Shown here: in pieces, positions 37,658 to 47,489 of the stretch
Position numbering within the stretch: the stretch's first letter is position 1
Layout of the letters: each line of letters starts with the position of its first letter
DNA from: Linderina pennispora
Taxonomy: Eukaryota > Kickxellomycota > Kickxellomycetes > Kickxellales > Kickxellaceae
Length of the DNA: 47,489 nucleotides
Direction: 5' to 3'
Assembly (NCBI RefSeq): GCF_002104995.1
Contig: NW_024468311.1
Coordinates: forward strand, 1 to 47,489
The notes under the pieces: generated by a model
Seen by the model: the letters and a program-made list of their open reading frames with translations, nothing else
Databases searched by the model: none
What the model was told of the DNA's origin: nothing
Position numbers and translations under genes: made by a program

Positions 37658-39370
37658 TCACTCTGACTCCTTGATGCCGAGCTTGCGCTTCAGTCGGCGC
37701 ACATCCTCGTCGACAGCCGCCAGCTTGCCAGCAATGGCCATAAACGAGTCGTTCTGGTACTGGATGACGTCAGATACTGCCTTCGGTGTTGGCCGCTGCT
37801 GCTGCGATCCTGCCTGGGCATCAGCCGAGCCTTGCAGCGACGCGCTGGACGCCAGCGATGCCGACACGTGGTGCTCAAGTTGGCCAAGACGCTCGGTCAG
37901 CACCTCGGCCGATGCCTCGACGCGCGACAGCCACGCCCAGAAGTAGTCGCTGGCAATCTGCGAGTGCACTCCCCGAGATGCGGATACGCCGGACTGCCTC
38001 CTCCGGCGAGGTCGTCGTGCTTGCGCCAGGCTTGCCAGCGGCAATGGCAGCGGCTGTGGCCATGGCAGCAGCGCTGTCCTTGTCCAGCCCCTGCTGCAGC
38101 AGACTCAGCACCGACGGGACTTGGCCAGGCTTGCTGCGCATGGCCAGCATCGCCCGCTGGCGAGACGCCATCTGCATCGGCGTCAGGCCGCCCTGCGACC
38201 ACGACCCGTCGTCGGTGGCATGGGCGACTAGATTCGCTGCCTTCTCGGCATGCTTGACATCAAAGTTCACCCGTGTCTTGGCCTCGTCGACGCGCTCACC
38301 GGTCGCCCTTCAGCGTCATTTTCACCACAGACAGCTCCTGCATCAGGCGCTGCACCGTGCGCGATATATCTTTTAAGCCCCTCCTCAGTGTCGCTAACTA
38401 CAATGCCCTCGCCAATCTGAACCTGCACCTGCTTGTGCTGCTCGATCTCCTCCAGCAGCTTTTGCATATCCTTGGGCAAGTCGACAAACTTTGTCTTTTT
38501 CGTAATGGCTGCAGGTGCAGTGGTAGTGGCAGTGGCAGCCACAGCAGCCCCAGCCCCAATAGCATGGCAGCACTCGACCCAAACGCCGGGGCTGCCGCTG
38601 GCGTCTTGCTACCAAAAAGTCCCTCCTCCTAAACCTGCCGTGGCTGTTGCTGCTGTCGATGACGATCCAAATAGCCCGCCGCCCGTAGTGCTGGTTGATA
38701 CAGGCGCAGTGCTGGTTGATCCAAACAGCCCTCCTCCACCAGTAGACGTCGCCGCTTTGCTTGACCCGAATAGCCCACCTCCAGCAGCTGAGGTAACAGG
38801 TGCTGCGCTAGACCCAAACAAGCCTGTACCAGGAGTCGATGTAGCAGTGGCACTAGAACCAAACAGACCTGTACCAGCAGCCGAGGCAGCAGGTGCTGTG
38901 CTAGAGCCAAACAGGCCAGTGCCAGTAGCTGCCGATGTAGCAGTGGCACTAGAACCAAACAGACCTGTACCAGCAGCCGAGGCAGCAGGTGCTGTGCTAG
39001 AGCCAAACAGGCCAGTGCCAGTAGCTGCCGATGTTGCAGTGGTGCTAGATCCAAACAAGCCGCTGCCCCCCAGTCACCGCCGCCGCTGTGCTGCTCCGCC
39101 AAACAAACCGCCGCCGCTTGTGGTTGTAGCAGCAGGCGTAGTAGTGGCGCCAAACAGACCGCCTATAGCCGTAGGTTTTGCAGGGCTGTTTGAGCCAAAC
39201 AAGCTGACACCTGAAGTGCTGCTGGTTGCTGCTGGGGCAGAGCCAAAGAGCCCGCCACCACCAGTGCCTGCTGTCGTGCTGGTGCTATTGTTACTGGCCG
39301 CATTTCCAAACGGCGATGCTCCAAAAGTCGGAGCGCCTGTTGCAGACGACCCAAAGGACCCAAAGGACAT
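37658..39370 (-). CDS. FG nucleoporin, NUP58/NUP49 type, frame-disrupted
   Basis: About 570 residues. The N-terminus MSFGSFGSSATGAPTFGASP opens an FG domain with many GLFGSS repeats (to about residue 250) that would line the central channel of the nuclear pore. The C-terminal half is a coiled-coil domain: FVDLPKDMQKLLEEIEQHKQ, then RTVQRLMQELSVVKMTLKGD, VDEAKTRVNFDVKHAEKAAN, IASDYFWAWLSRVEAS, and a final block of VIQYQNDSFMAIAGKLAAVD and VRRLKRKLGIKESE. This order matches NUP58/p45 and yeast Nup49, members of the Nsp1/NUP62 channel complex. At least six frame changes interrupt it. Three fall at or beside base runs (38371-38374, 38299-38302, 37971-37974), where removing one base restores the expected coiled-coil sequence. 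Adjacent FG repeat pairs are near-identical at DNA level. Confidence 0.8.
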
Positions 39371-39807
39371 TGTCAGAGTATGTAAATCAGCAAGTGTGTC
39401 GAGGTGTGTGCAGCGATTCAGCAGAGGCGAGGAAACACGAAAACACAAGCCAGGCTTTTGCGCTTCACCTTTGCAAAAAAAAAGTACGTGTTGCTATTCA
39501 ATGCAGCGATTACGCGATCAGCCCTAGCCGATCAGCAGGCACTCTGGCCGGAGCTTCAAGCCCGTAGAAAAAAGTTCACCCAGGCGCGAGTCTATCGCTG
39601 GCAGCCTTCCATTTCTCGCCTGCACAGCTTCAACTTCTGGTGTTTCTTTTACTTCTCGCATTTCGCCTTGCCTGGCTAGTAATCCCGCTGGTGCCCTCTT
39701 TTTCTGCTTCATTCAGGCTGCCTGTGTTTTCCAGCCATTTCATTTCACATCCACGCACGCATTCACCGGTTTCTACACCACCCCTAATTCAACACACTGC
39801 TCCGCCA
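39371..39807. promoter_or_regulatory. divergent promoter of nucleoporin and PAC1/LIS1 genes
   Basis: 437 bp separate the two start codons. It contains an A11 tract near 39475 and pyrimidine-rich stretches toward the PAC1 start. No TATA box is obvious. Confidence 0.5.
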
Positions 39808-41230
39808 ATGGCTTCCACCACTGAGCATGTCCTGCCAGAGAGGCAAAAGAAGGAGTTGTAAGTATCGTGAGCCCAGAGGGGTGCGTATGGAGAACAGCCG
39901 TCACCATTGACTGCCCGCTAATTCCCCGTTGCTGCCCCCCACCGCGCATATATAGACAAAAGGCCATTCTCGATTTCATGCATACGCAGGGCTACACGGA
40001 GAGCCTGGCCGTGTTTGCTAAGGAAACGGGCAACGAGGGCTTCGTGGCAGACCCCAAGGACAGACACCACAACCTGTTGCCGAAAAAGTGGACGTCGGTG
40101 ATCCGACTGCAAAAGAAGATCATGGAGCTGGAGTCGAAAATGTCGAAGCTACAGGAGGAGATCCGCTCTGGCGCCATCCGGCGGCCAGCCAAAACAAACG
40201 AGTGGCTGCCACGACCGCCAGCCCGCACACAGCTGACGCAGCATCGAGCGCCAGTCACACGTGTGCGCTTCCACCCGCAGTATCCGGTGCTGGCCACGGC
40301 CTCGGAGGACATGACCGTGAAGCTGTGGGACGCCGAGTCTGGCGATTTTTGAGCGGACCCTCAAGGGCCACACCAAAGCCGTCCAGGATCTGGCCTTCGA
40401 TGCAAAGGGCGCAGTGCTGGTCACGTGCTCGGCCGACCTGACGCTGCGCGTGTGGGACATCGCCGACGACTACAAGTGCGTGCGCACACTGCATGGCCAT
40501 GACCACTGCGTGTCGGCCGTGTGCTTCCTGGGCGCTGATAAGATAGTCTCCTGCGTCGCGGGACAAGACGGTTAAGATCTGGGAGCTGTCCACGGGCTAC
40601 TGCATCAAGACGCTGACCGGCCACGCCGAGTGGGTGCGGTACGTCGCTGCCAGCGAAGACGCGAGGCTGCTGTGTACCGCGTCCAACGACCAGAGCGTAC
40701 GCGTATGGGACGCCGGCTCGGGCGAGTGCAAGATGGACATGCGTGGCCACGAGAATGTGGTGGAGATTGCGCGGTTTGCGCCTGTTAGCGCCTACGTCTG
40801 CCTGCGGAAGCTGGCTGGGCTGCCGCCAGTCAAAGCCGCCCATGCACCCGCAGCAGCAACTGTAAATGGCACGAGTGGGACCGCAAATGGCGTTCCGCCA
40901 AACCCAGCCAACGCCCCCGGTCTGTTTGTTATGAGCGCAGCGCGTGACAAGACTCTTCGGCTGTGGGACTCAACCTCTGGGCAGCTGCTGCATACGTTTG
41001 TTGGCCACGACGACTGGGTGCGCGACTTTGTCTTCCACCCATCGGGCAAGGTCATGATCTCCGTATCCGACGATAAAACAATGCGCATCTGGGATCTGGC
41101 CACGGGTCGCTGCGCAAAGACGATCGAGAGCGCATCGCACTTTGTCACCTGCGTCGATTTCAGCGTAGTCAGTCCCTTGGTAGCGACAGGGTCGGTAAAC
41201 ACGGAGGTTTCGCTGTGGGAGTGTCGGTGA
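39808..41230 (+). CDS. PAC1: nuclear distribution protein PAC1 / LIS1 homologue, one intron, two frameshifts
   Basis: Dynein regulator for nuclear positioning and microtubule transport. Exon 1 (39808-39857) encodes MASTTEHVLPERQKKEL; after a 98-nt intron the LisH dimerisation motif continues as QKAILDFMHTQGYTESLAVF. A coiled coil (IRLQKKIMELESKMSKLQEE) and seven WD40 blades follow, for example HRAPVTRVRFHPQYPVLATA, GHTKAVQDLAFDAKG, GHAEWVRYV and GHDDWVRDFVFHPSGKVMIS. An Ala/Pro-rich insert lies in blade 5, as in other fungal PAC1 proteins. Two one-base surpluses break the frame: the T5 run at 40346-40350 (GDF then ERTLKGH) and near 40549-40553 (KIVS then SRDKTVKIWEL). Corrected length is about 440 residues, typical for the family. 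Confidence 0.93.
39858..39955 (+). other. spliceosomal intron in PAC1/LIS1 gene
   Basis: 98 nt, donor GTAAGTATCG, acceptor ATATATAG. Splicing joins KKEL to QKAILDFMH, reproducing the LisH motif exactly. Phase: the codon TTA (Leu) is split after its second base. Confidence 0.9.
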
Positions 41231-41540
41231 GTCCAATCTTCAAGAACAGCTCTTAATAAAGCGCCATGCCGCTATTTGCGCGGATTGCCCGGTATGTGCA
41301 GGACAGAAGTCGCGTACTTTGAATCATACTGACTCCCGCCTAAAAAAAACCCAGAGCCTAAAATGGATGTACATGTGGCGTAGCCCACTCTACAGCCAGC
41401 AAAGGTCGCATGGCACTAAAAAATATTTTTTCCTTTCTTCAGCCTGCATTTTGACCTACCACCAAGAATCGTGCTTTTTTCTTCGTTCCCCCTATTGGCT
41501 TTATATTGCTCTGAAGCAGCTCGCGCATATCAGAACAGAA
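41231..41540. promoter_or_regulatory. spacer and promoter before the SNF2 helicase gene
   Basis: 310 bp between two plus-strand genes. It includes AATAAA at 41253 that could serve PAC1 polyadenylation and an A8C3 tract near 41343. Confidence 0.4.
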
Positions 41541-44500
41541 ATGGCCGACGCCTTGGCCAACATGGACCCACAGCACTGGTCAGTAGCCGACGTTACACGC
41601 TGGCTACGCTCTCGTGAAGCTGGCAACCACATTGCAGGCATGTCAGAAGGTAAGCCCTCTATACTCGACCTGCAACAGTGCCCTAGCGGTCAAATGCGCG
41701 AATGCAAACGAGTCTCTGCGGACAATTAGTACGGAAGCTAATTACGACCCTTAATTGTGTAGCCGAGTCACTGGCGGAGAATGGTGCTGGCAGTTGGCCG
41801 CGGTTGGAGCGCCCGTCGCTGGACGCTTTACAAGAAGGAGCCGACTTCACCGAGGATTTGGCGCAACAGATTATCAACTGCGTCAGAAAACCAGGCATAG
41901 GCTCGGACCTGGTATCCATTCAGCGAGAGATCCTTGAGCAGGGACTATGGATGGCCCGCAGCCACCGCACAATCAATACCATGCAAATGCTCCCGCTGGG
42001 ATCCCGCGTGCGGCCAAAGAGAAGCACCCTGCTTTCGTACAGCCGATTCGGCACTGGGTATTTACAGTGGCCTGAGACCACAGGCGCACTCGAAGACATG
42101 CACGAGGGCCCGGACAGAAGCAGCTCTGAGTCAGCACCAGATGCACATGCATCCCGTAGCGCGTCTCCAGATGAATTTGTTGAAGGCGGCCAGATTAACT
42201 TCAACCAGAGGGAACATGCGCTACCCATTGATCAAGCCGGGCCTACTGAGACGCTGGTAGAAATATCTGCCCATGTGGAGATAGCAAATGAGCGCTCTGC
42301 TGAGCCTGCCGGTGCCGGTGCTACCGGATCCGGAGTTATCGAGTCTACAGAGCCCGTGGAGATGGAAGTGGTGGTGATCTCTGATGATGAGAGCGAAAAA
42401 TCGGATGTTGAGCTCATGGAGATCGACGAGAACGCCTCCGTTGAGTCAGGAGGACAGACAGTGGCAAGTCGGCTGGATCAACCTCTATCGGATTCTGTAC
42501 ACCACAGCCTGAGTTGGAGTCTGGCGCAGGTGTATCAACACAAAAGCAACCTCTGCCATGCTCTGGTAATCCAACCCAGAGCACGCCCAGTGAATGCATG
42601 GCCGGTGGAGGACAGGCTGCATCTAACTCTAACCATCCATCCTCAGCTGCAATAGCTTTGGATCGTGCTGAGCAAGCGCAGTTCTTGGCAGAGTCTCCTG
42701 ATCGAGAGCAGTCTAGTAGCGGCGTTGACGTACGTTCGGATGTTGTCAGCCAGCACCATGCGTCACATACACCAGTGCATGATAGTCCAGCAGGGATGCC
42801 TATGCTAGTGGCCGCGGAGCCCGAACAGCAGCCAGGCTCTTCTCTGAGTGTAGGCAACTCTGAGCCAGTTCTTGCCGTTGATGACACTGGTAGGCCGGAC
42901 CAGCCTTCGCTAGCTGGGCATGAGCTGCCACTGACTGCAGATGCTGGGTGGACACTACTTCTGACCCAGCCAGCCTGGAGCCTACTGAGCCGCTATCGGA
43001 AAGCTCTTCGCCTATTATCCACACGAATGCAGATAATCAAACACCAACCGTGGTCAGCGGGGTTACTAACCAGGGCCCTGAGCAGCCTGCAGTATCTGAC
43101 TCGGAGACCCACGCTTCTGAGCTAGCAATGGATACTGAGGCAAGGTGGACACCTATGCCTGCTCAGTCACTGAACATTGGAAAGCGCTGTATCTGCAACT
43201 CTACGATGATAGCTCTGGCTCTGACACCGAATCTGAACCTGGGACCCCACCTCGGTCTATTGCTTCACCAGCACTAGCAGCGGACACCACACCCGAAGTG
43301 AACATTGACACCACATCTGAAGTGGATATGGACATTTCTTTGTCGTCGGATAGTGATGAGGAGATGCAGGCGGCAGGTGGCGGAGATGGCTCCGAGCTGC
43401 CAATGTCGCCAGCACAGCCAGGTACGTCTGACGTACCAGCGGCAGTGGCGCCAAAGGCAAAGAAACGCATATTGCCTACCCTTGTCAGCAAGGATGTGCC
43501 ACAGTTGGCAACTGGCAACCTGGTCGACTCTGACCCGCTCATATCTGACCAGGGGCGTGCGTGCCCACTTCTGCCCCGTGAGAAGGTCTGTGCTGCACTC
43601 GAGTCGGCCTTTGTAAACACCCCGGCTGCCAGGCTATTTACCCGTTCGCGACAGCCTCGTTTTCCGCCCAACGTTGAAGCTGCGCCAGGCAAGTTCAGCT
43701 CGCTTTACGCCGACAAGGATCTGGATGGATTCTGGTTTCGACGCTTTTCGGCAGAGACCCTGAGGAAATGGGCCCTTTCTAAGCGCCTGCAGCTGCGGAC
43801 GTCGATGGAGCAAGTCCAGCAATGGCATTGGCGGTATATGGAGGCACGCATGGGTAATATATACAGCAGTGCAGGCAACGATGGGCTGGCGGCGACAGAT
43901 GGTGAGGCTGATCCTATTCTCCCTGTATACGGTGAGTCTGGTTCAGAAGCCGAAGAATCAGACATGCAAGCCCGGCAGATTGAACACGAGATGCGGGAGG
44001 AGCAGGCGCAGTTGACAAGGTTGAATGAAACCAGGAAATGCCAAGCCGCGCGAGTGAGCAAGCTCATTGACCGTGCGATCGGGTCATTCATGCACGATTG
44101 GGATTGCAAAGAAATCCACTCTCTCTCGATCCAGGGCATAGGCTGTGGGGCCAATACATTAACCTGCGCGACAAGTTGGAAAAAGACCTGGAAGACTTGC
44201 GCTCCCGGCGTCTCCCCAAACTGCGCAAAACATACATTGATAGCGGCACGACTGGCGAAAAGGCGCTACTGAAGCTGTGCGAGGGCATGCGGCCAACCGT
44301 CTACTCGATTAAGGAGAAGGAATGGCTGCTCGTCCTAACATCGCTTCCCAACGCTCCCCGGAGGCTGAAGCCAACTCGGTGTCCATCGACTGAAGCCCGC
44401 CTGGCAAAAGCAAAGCGGAGACGACTCGCCAAAAGCGCACAGATATCTGCCGCGGGTGCGGATGCGGATGCGGATGCGGATGCGGGTACTACTAGCGATG

Positions 44501-47489
44501 ACATGAACGACTTTATTGACGACTCAGCGGACAGGATGGACTGTGATATGACCACGGAGCATGATGGCAATGCACCACAGGCGGATGATCCGCAGCTCGC
44601 GCCATCCACCCACACGTGGCAGAGAGGCCGAATCGGTGGCAAAGGCATGTTTGCACAACGCAGTGGATGCGGATATCAGTCAGAGCTGTCAGCCGCTTTG
44701 CACAGACAAACCGAGTCGCGATGGCTAATGGACAGGTGACCCAAAGCGCTCGAAGCTTGTCAGCAGCCGAGATCCTAGCCAAAATCAAGCAGGCAAAGCA
44801 GCCGACTTACACCGAAGAGGAGACGCAGCCAGAGATCAGCCACGTGGAACTACACAGTTTCGTGCGCTCGCATCTGGCAACAGACACCTATGGCGCCATA
44901 TCATACTACATAAGGCAGATGGCGATGGTGACCAGTCTCCAGTGTCAATCAGTGAATCAGGGTCTGCAAGCGGCATGGCTGACATGCGGATGGCCCTGCG
45001 TCTCTGGGCTGAGTTCCTGTCCTGGCTGAACAGGCAGCAGCCGGAAATTGTGGTTGCATACCCGGATGCAGCTGCCTGTCAGAGCGCCAAGGCTCAGCTA
45101 TCAGCAATCATCGAGCAGCAGATTCCGAGAGACCACGACTGCTCAAAAGTCTGCAAGGGCCTTGCCGTGATGTTGAGATCACTGGCACGGGACCATGCGT
45201 CAGCCAAATACCACAGACAGCACCAATCCCGGATGCGATTTCGTCCACTGACAATCCGTTGGAGCTGGTGGTCTCCTGCCGTACTACCCCGGAGCTGTGC
45301 TTGCTATGCGTGATGGCGGGTAGCCAGACCGCGGCATTCCGGTATGTTCTACAGCTGGCTGGATAGATTGTTGCAAAACTGGGCGCTATGTGTCAAAGAC
45401 CAGCGAACGGCTATCGGTGAAGACTCGACCCCTGCCAGCCCTTGGTAGTAGAGGTTAGCAGCAGCGGTGGCGAAGGTGATGGTGAGTCTACCAATTCTGC
45501 TGCAAGGCGCAAAGCGGCAGCCAATGATGCCGCGAAGAACCAAGACGCAATCGATGCGTCTAGCACCATCGAGGTGTCAGCTAGCGAAAGCGACATCGCC
45601 ATCGTGGCCAACTACTTGCCACAGCAACCAAAGCCCCGCACCAGTCGTAGCATCAAGCCGATTCGTGATGAGAACCCCGAGGTGCTCGAGCTTCGGAACA
45701 ACCAGATGCTTAAAGAGCAGGCAATCCGCAGGCGCATTGCGAAAGTAAACAGGGAGAACAGATTCGCCAATTCCAGACTATTATCAAGCACTGGGAGCGG
45801 AGACGCCAGGTCGCCTTCAGAGGCGTACTCCTGCTGACGTCGGATCCATCGTCGATAGATGTAGACTCCATTGGCAAACCATCCTGATTAACCCTGGCCA
45901 TGATGAGAATGAGAGCGACGTTATGATTCCTGGATTTTTGGCTAGCCACCTTAAGAGCCATCAGATCGAGGGTGTGCGATTCATGTGGAAGCAGACGGTC
46001 ATGCTCAGCGAACATTCGGAGGAAAACTGAATCAACAGTCTGATCCCGCCGCCTATCGTGTGTGCAGCATGGCTGCGTGCTGGCGCATTCGATGGGTCTA
46101 GGAAAGACCCTGCAGACGATTTCATTCGTTTACACTATGCTCGATGCAATTGACCGACAGTGCAAAGACTTTGCGGGCTCGACCTTTGCGGCACGCCGGG
46201 TTCTGATCTTGTGCCCACCGACAGTGCAGGCTAATTGGACTCTCGAATTTCTGAAATGGACCGGAGTCGCTGAGTATTCCTCGCCATTGTCGAAAGGGTC
46301 GATACACCGATTCTGCCAGCACCATTTGAGCTACCGCCAGATGGGATCCTGGCCGGCGACGCCAGGCTCAAGCATCTTAAGCTCCTGGCCAAGGTACGCG
46401 AGCGTGCTAAAACTGTCATAACTCAGGTGATCAACTTTGGACTACAGAAGCTCATCAGCAGTCGAATCAAAGCCCTGAGGTCGTGGCACGAGCGAGGCGG
46501 CGTCATGGTCATGGGCTACTCGTCATTCCGCGACGTTATGCAGATCGCATCGGGCGAGCATGGCAACATCAACAGCGGCTGGGAAGATTTTGTGCCGGAT
46601 ATCCGACTGTGGATGCTGGACCATGGTCCGAGCCTGATTATTGCAGATGAGGGACACAATATCAAAAATCCATCCACACGGATTTCTACTATGGCCAATC
46701 TTCTTCGGTCAAAGTCGCGCGTCTGTCTAACAGGCTATCCGCTGCAGAATAATCTCGAGGAATATTGGACCATGGTCGATTTTTGCTACCCCAACTTCCT
46801 CAGCAACCTGAGCGACTTTCGCAATAGCTACATCAATCCGATCAAGAGCGGGCTTTACTCGGACTCGGATGCTTCGGCCAAGCGGCTCAGCACGCTCCGG
46901 ATGAAAGTATTGCAGAGATTACTTGTCCCGGTGGTTGACCGACGCGACTCTAGTCTACTCTACCATGTCCTGCCGCGCAAGGTCGAGTACATCATCTCAT
47001 GCCCACTGGCTGATGTTCAACGCGAGCTCTATGTCAGCTACATCGAGCATTTCTGCAACATGGCTACTGCCGACGACCGCAATCTGAACAAGGACCTCCT
47101 CCTCCATGGCTCTACCCTGACGACGATCTGCAACCACCCAGCAGTTTGCAAAGCAAAGTTGGCTTACCACCGCAAGCTGCTTTCAAGGAAAGATGCGAAA
47201 CGCATAAAGCAGATCACGCTCATGGAGTTTGTAGAGGGCGATGACAGCGAAGTGGTTGATGTAGAAACGCTCAAGTCTACAGCCGATGAACGGTGGACTC
47301 GTGATATCTTTGAGAGGCATTCAAATGGTCGAGCTGCAGGGAGCGCACCAGAGGATATCGGTCGAGGAGCTGCAATCGCCAACCCTGAGTCTGAAGATGC
47401 TCATTTTGCTGGAGATTATAAGCAAGAGTGTCGCTTTAGGCGAGCGCCGTGCTGGTATTTTCGCGCAGTATTCAGACAATGGACTATAT
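41541..47489 (+). CDS. ATRX/ARIP4-like SNF2 helicase with N-terminal SAM-like domain (partial, frame-disrupted)
   Basis: A large chromatin-remodelling ATPase cut by the right edge. Exon 1 (41541-41649) plus the start of exon 2 encode WSVADVTRWLRS...LDALQEGADFTEDLAQQI, which looks like a SAM domain. A long acidic, Ser-rich region follows, with a possible SUMO-interacting motif VVVISDDESEKSD near 42370 and a helical region near 43700-44300. The ATPase core begins at VMIPGFLASHLKSHQIEGVR: Walker A is AHSMGLGKT (about 46083-46109), motif Ia is LILCPPTVQANW, then GGVMVMGYSSFRD, DEGH at 46646-46657, LTGYPLQNNLEEYW, and motif IV-like sequence at the edge. HSMGLGKT plus DEGH and GYxxFR are typical of the ATRX/RAD54L2 group. 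At least ten one-base frame changes occur, both gains and losses. The core motif identification is strong, the SAM call moderate. Confidence 0.85.
41650..41762 (+). other. spliceosomal intron in SNF2 helicase gene
   Basis: 113 nt, donor GTAAGC, acceptor TTGTGTAG. Splicing after one base of the codon joins AGMSE to AESLAEN and keeps the frame open into the long 41763-42650 exon. Confidence 0.75.

Noticed and set aside
34876-47489. Programmed ribosomal frameshifting as the cause of the many frame changes
   Set aside because: Too many sites in unrelated genes, in both directions, without slippery-site or pseudoknot pattern; consensus error is simpler.
1-47489. CRISPR array, rRNA genes or prophage-like segments
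   Set aside because: The repeats present are coding tandem repeats or inverted repeats without regular spacers; no rRNA or phage genes were seen, and the genome is eukaryotic.

Overview
The window is eukaryotic nuclear DNA from a fungus. Genes are compact and intron-poor. The two introns I can place with confidence are 98 and 113 nt with GTAAG donors. The gene set is fungal: a PAC1/LIS1 WD40 protein, endopolyphosphatase, an NUP58/NUP49-type FG nucleoporin, glucosidase II beta, Rtp1/TANGO6, WDR6/RTT10, secreted copper oxygenases, and low-complexity secreted proteins. An early-diverging zygomycete-type lineage (for example Kickxellomycotina such as Coemansia) would fit, but that placement is inference.

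Layout. 0-5 kb: a minus-strand tandem array of AA11-like lytic polysaccharide monooxygenases (two full-length genes and one decayed relic). 5.4-11.8 kb: two housekeeping genes, WDR6-like and RTP1/TANGO6-like, share a 254-bp divergent promoter. 11.8-15.1 kb: ragged decayed coding sequence of a family I do not recognise, ending in a clean 116-codon ORF. 15.4-17.9 kb: a disordered hypothetical protein and a caffeoyl-CoA-type O-methyltransferase. 19-27 kb: a surface/secretome island with two repeat-built secreted proteins, two paralogous small secreted proteins and a mucin-like membrane protein; a DUF1295 (steroid 5-alpha-reductase-like) gene lies inside it. 27.5-31 kb: ER glucosidase II beta ending in HDEL, and a short-chain dehydrogenase. 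31-32 kb: an AT-rich block with two related long hairpins, one with perfect 79-nt arms. 32.4-34.5 kb: small single-pass membrane proteins, two of them with PPxY tails like Rsp5/Nedd4 adaptors. 34.9-47.5 kb: endopolyphosphatase, NUP58-like nucleoporin, PAC1/LIS1 and an ATRX-like SNF2 helicase that runs off the right edge.

The main caveat is reading-frame integrity. Several conserved genes (both full-length LPMOs, endopolyphosphatase, nucleoporin, PAC1, helicase) are interrupted by single-base shifts, often in or next to homopolymer runs, while conserved motifs continue intact in the next frame. I read most of these as consensus errors rather than real gene death, because independent essential-type genes are all affected and their catalytic motifs are preserved across frames. 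The third LPMO copy and the 11.8-15.1 kb block look truly decayed instead.

Functionally, the left part and 19-27 kb are oriented to the cell exterior (chitin or polysaccharide attack, wall and adhesin-like proteins) and several of these genes carry TATA-like boxes 60-190 bp upstream. The remaining genes are mostly core cell biology.
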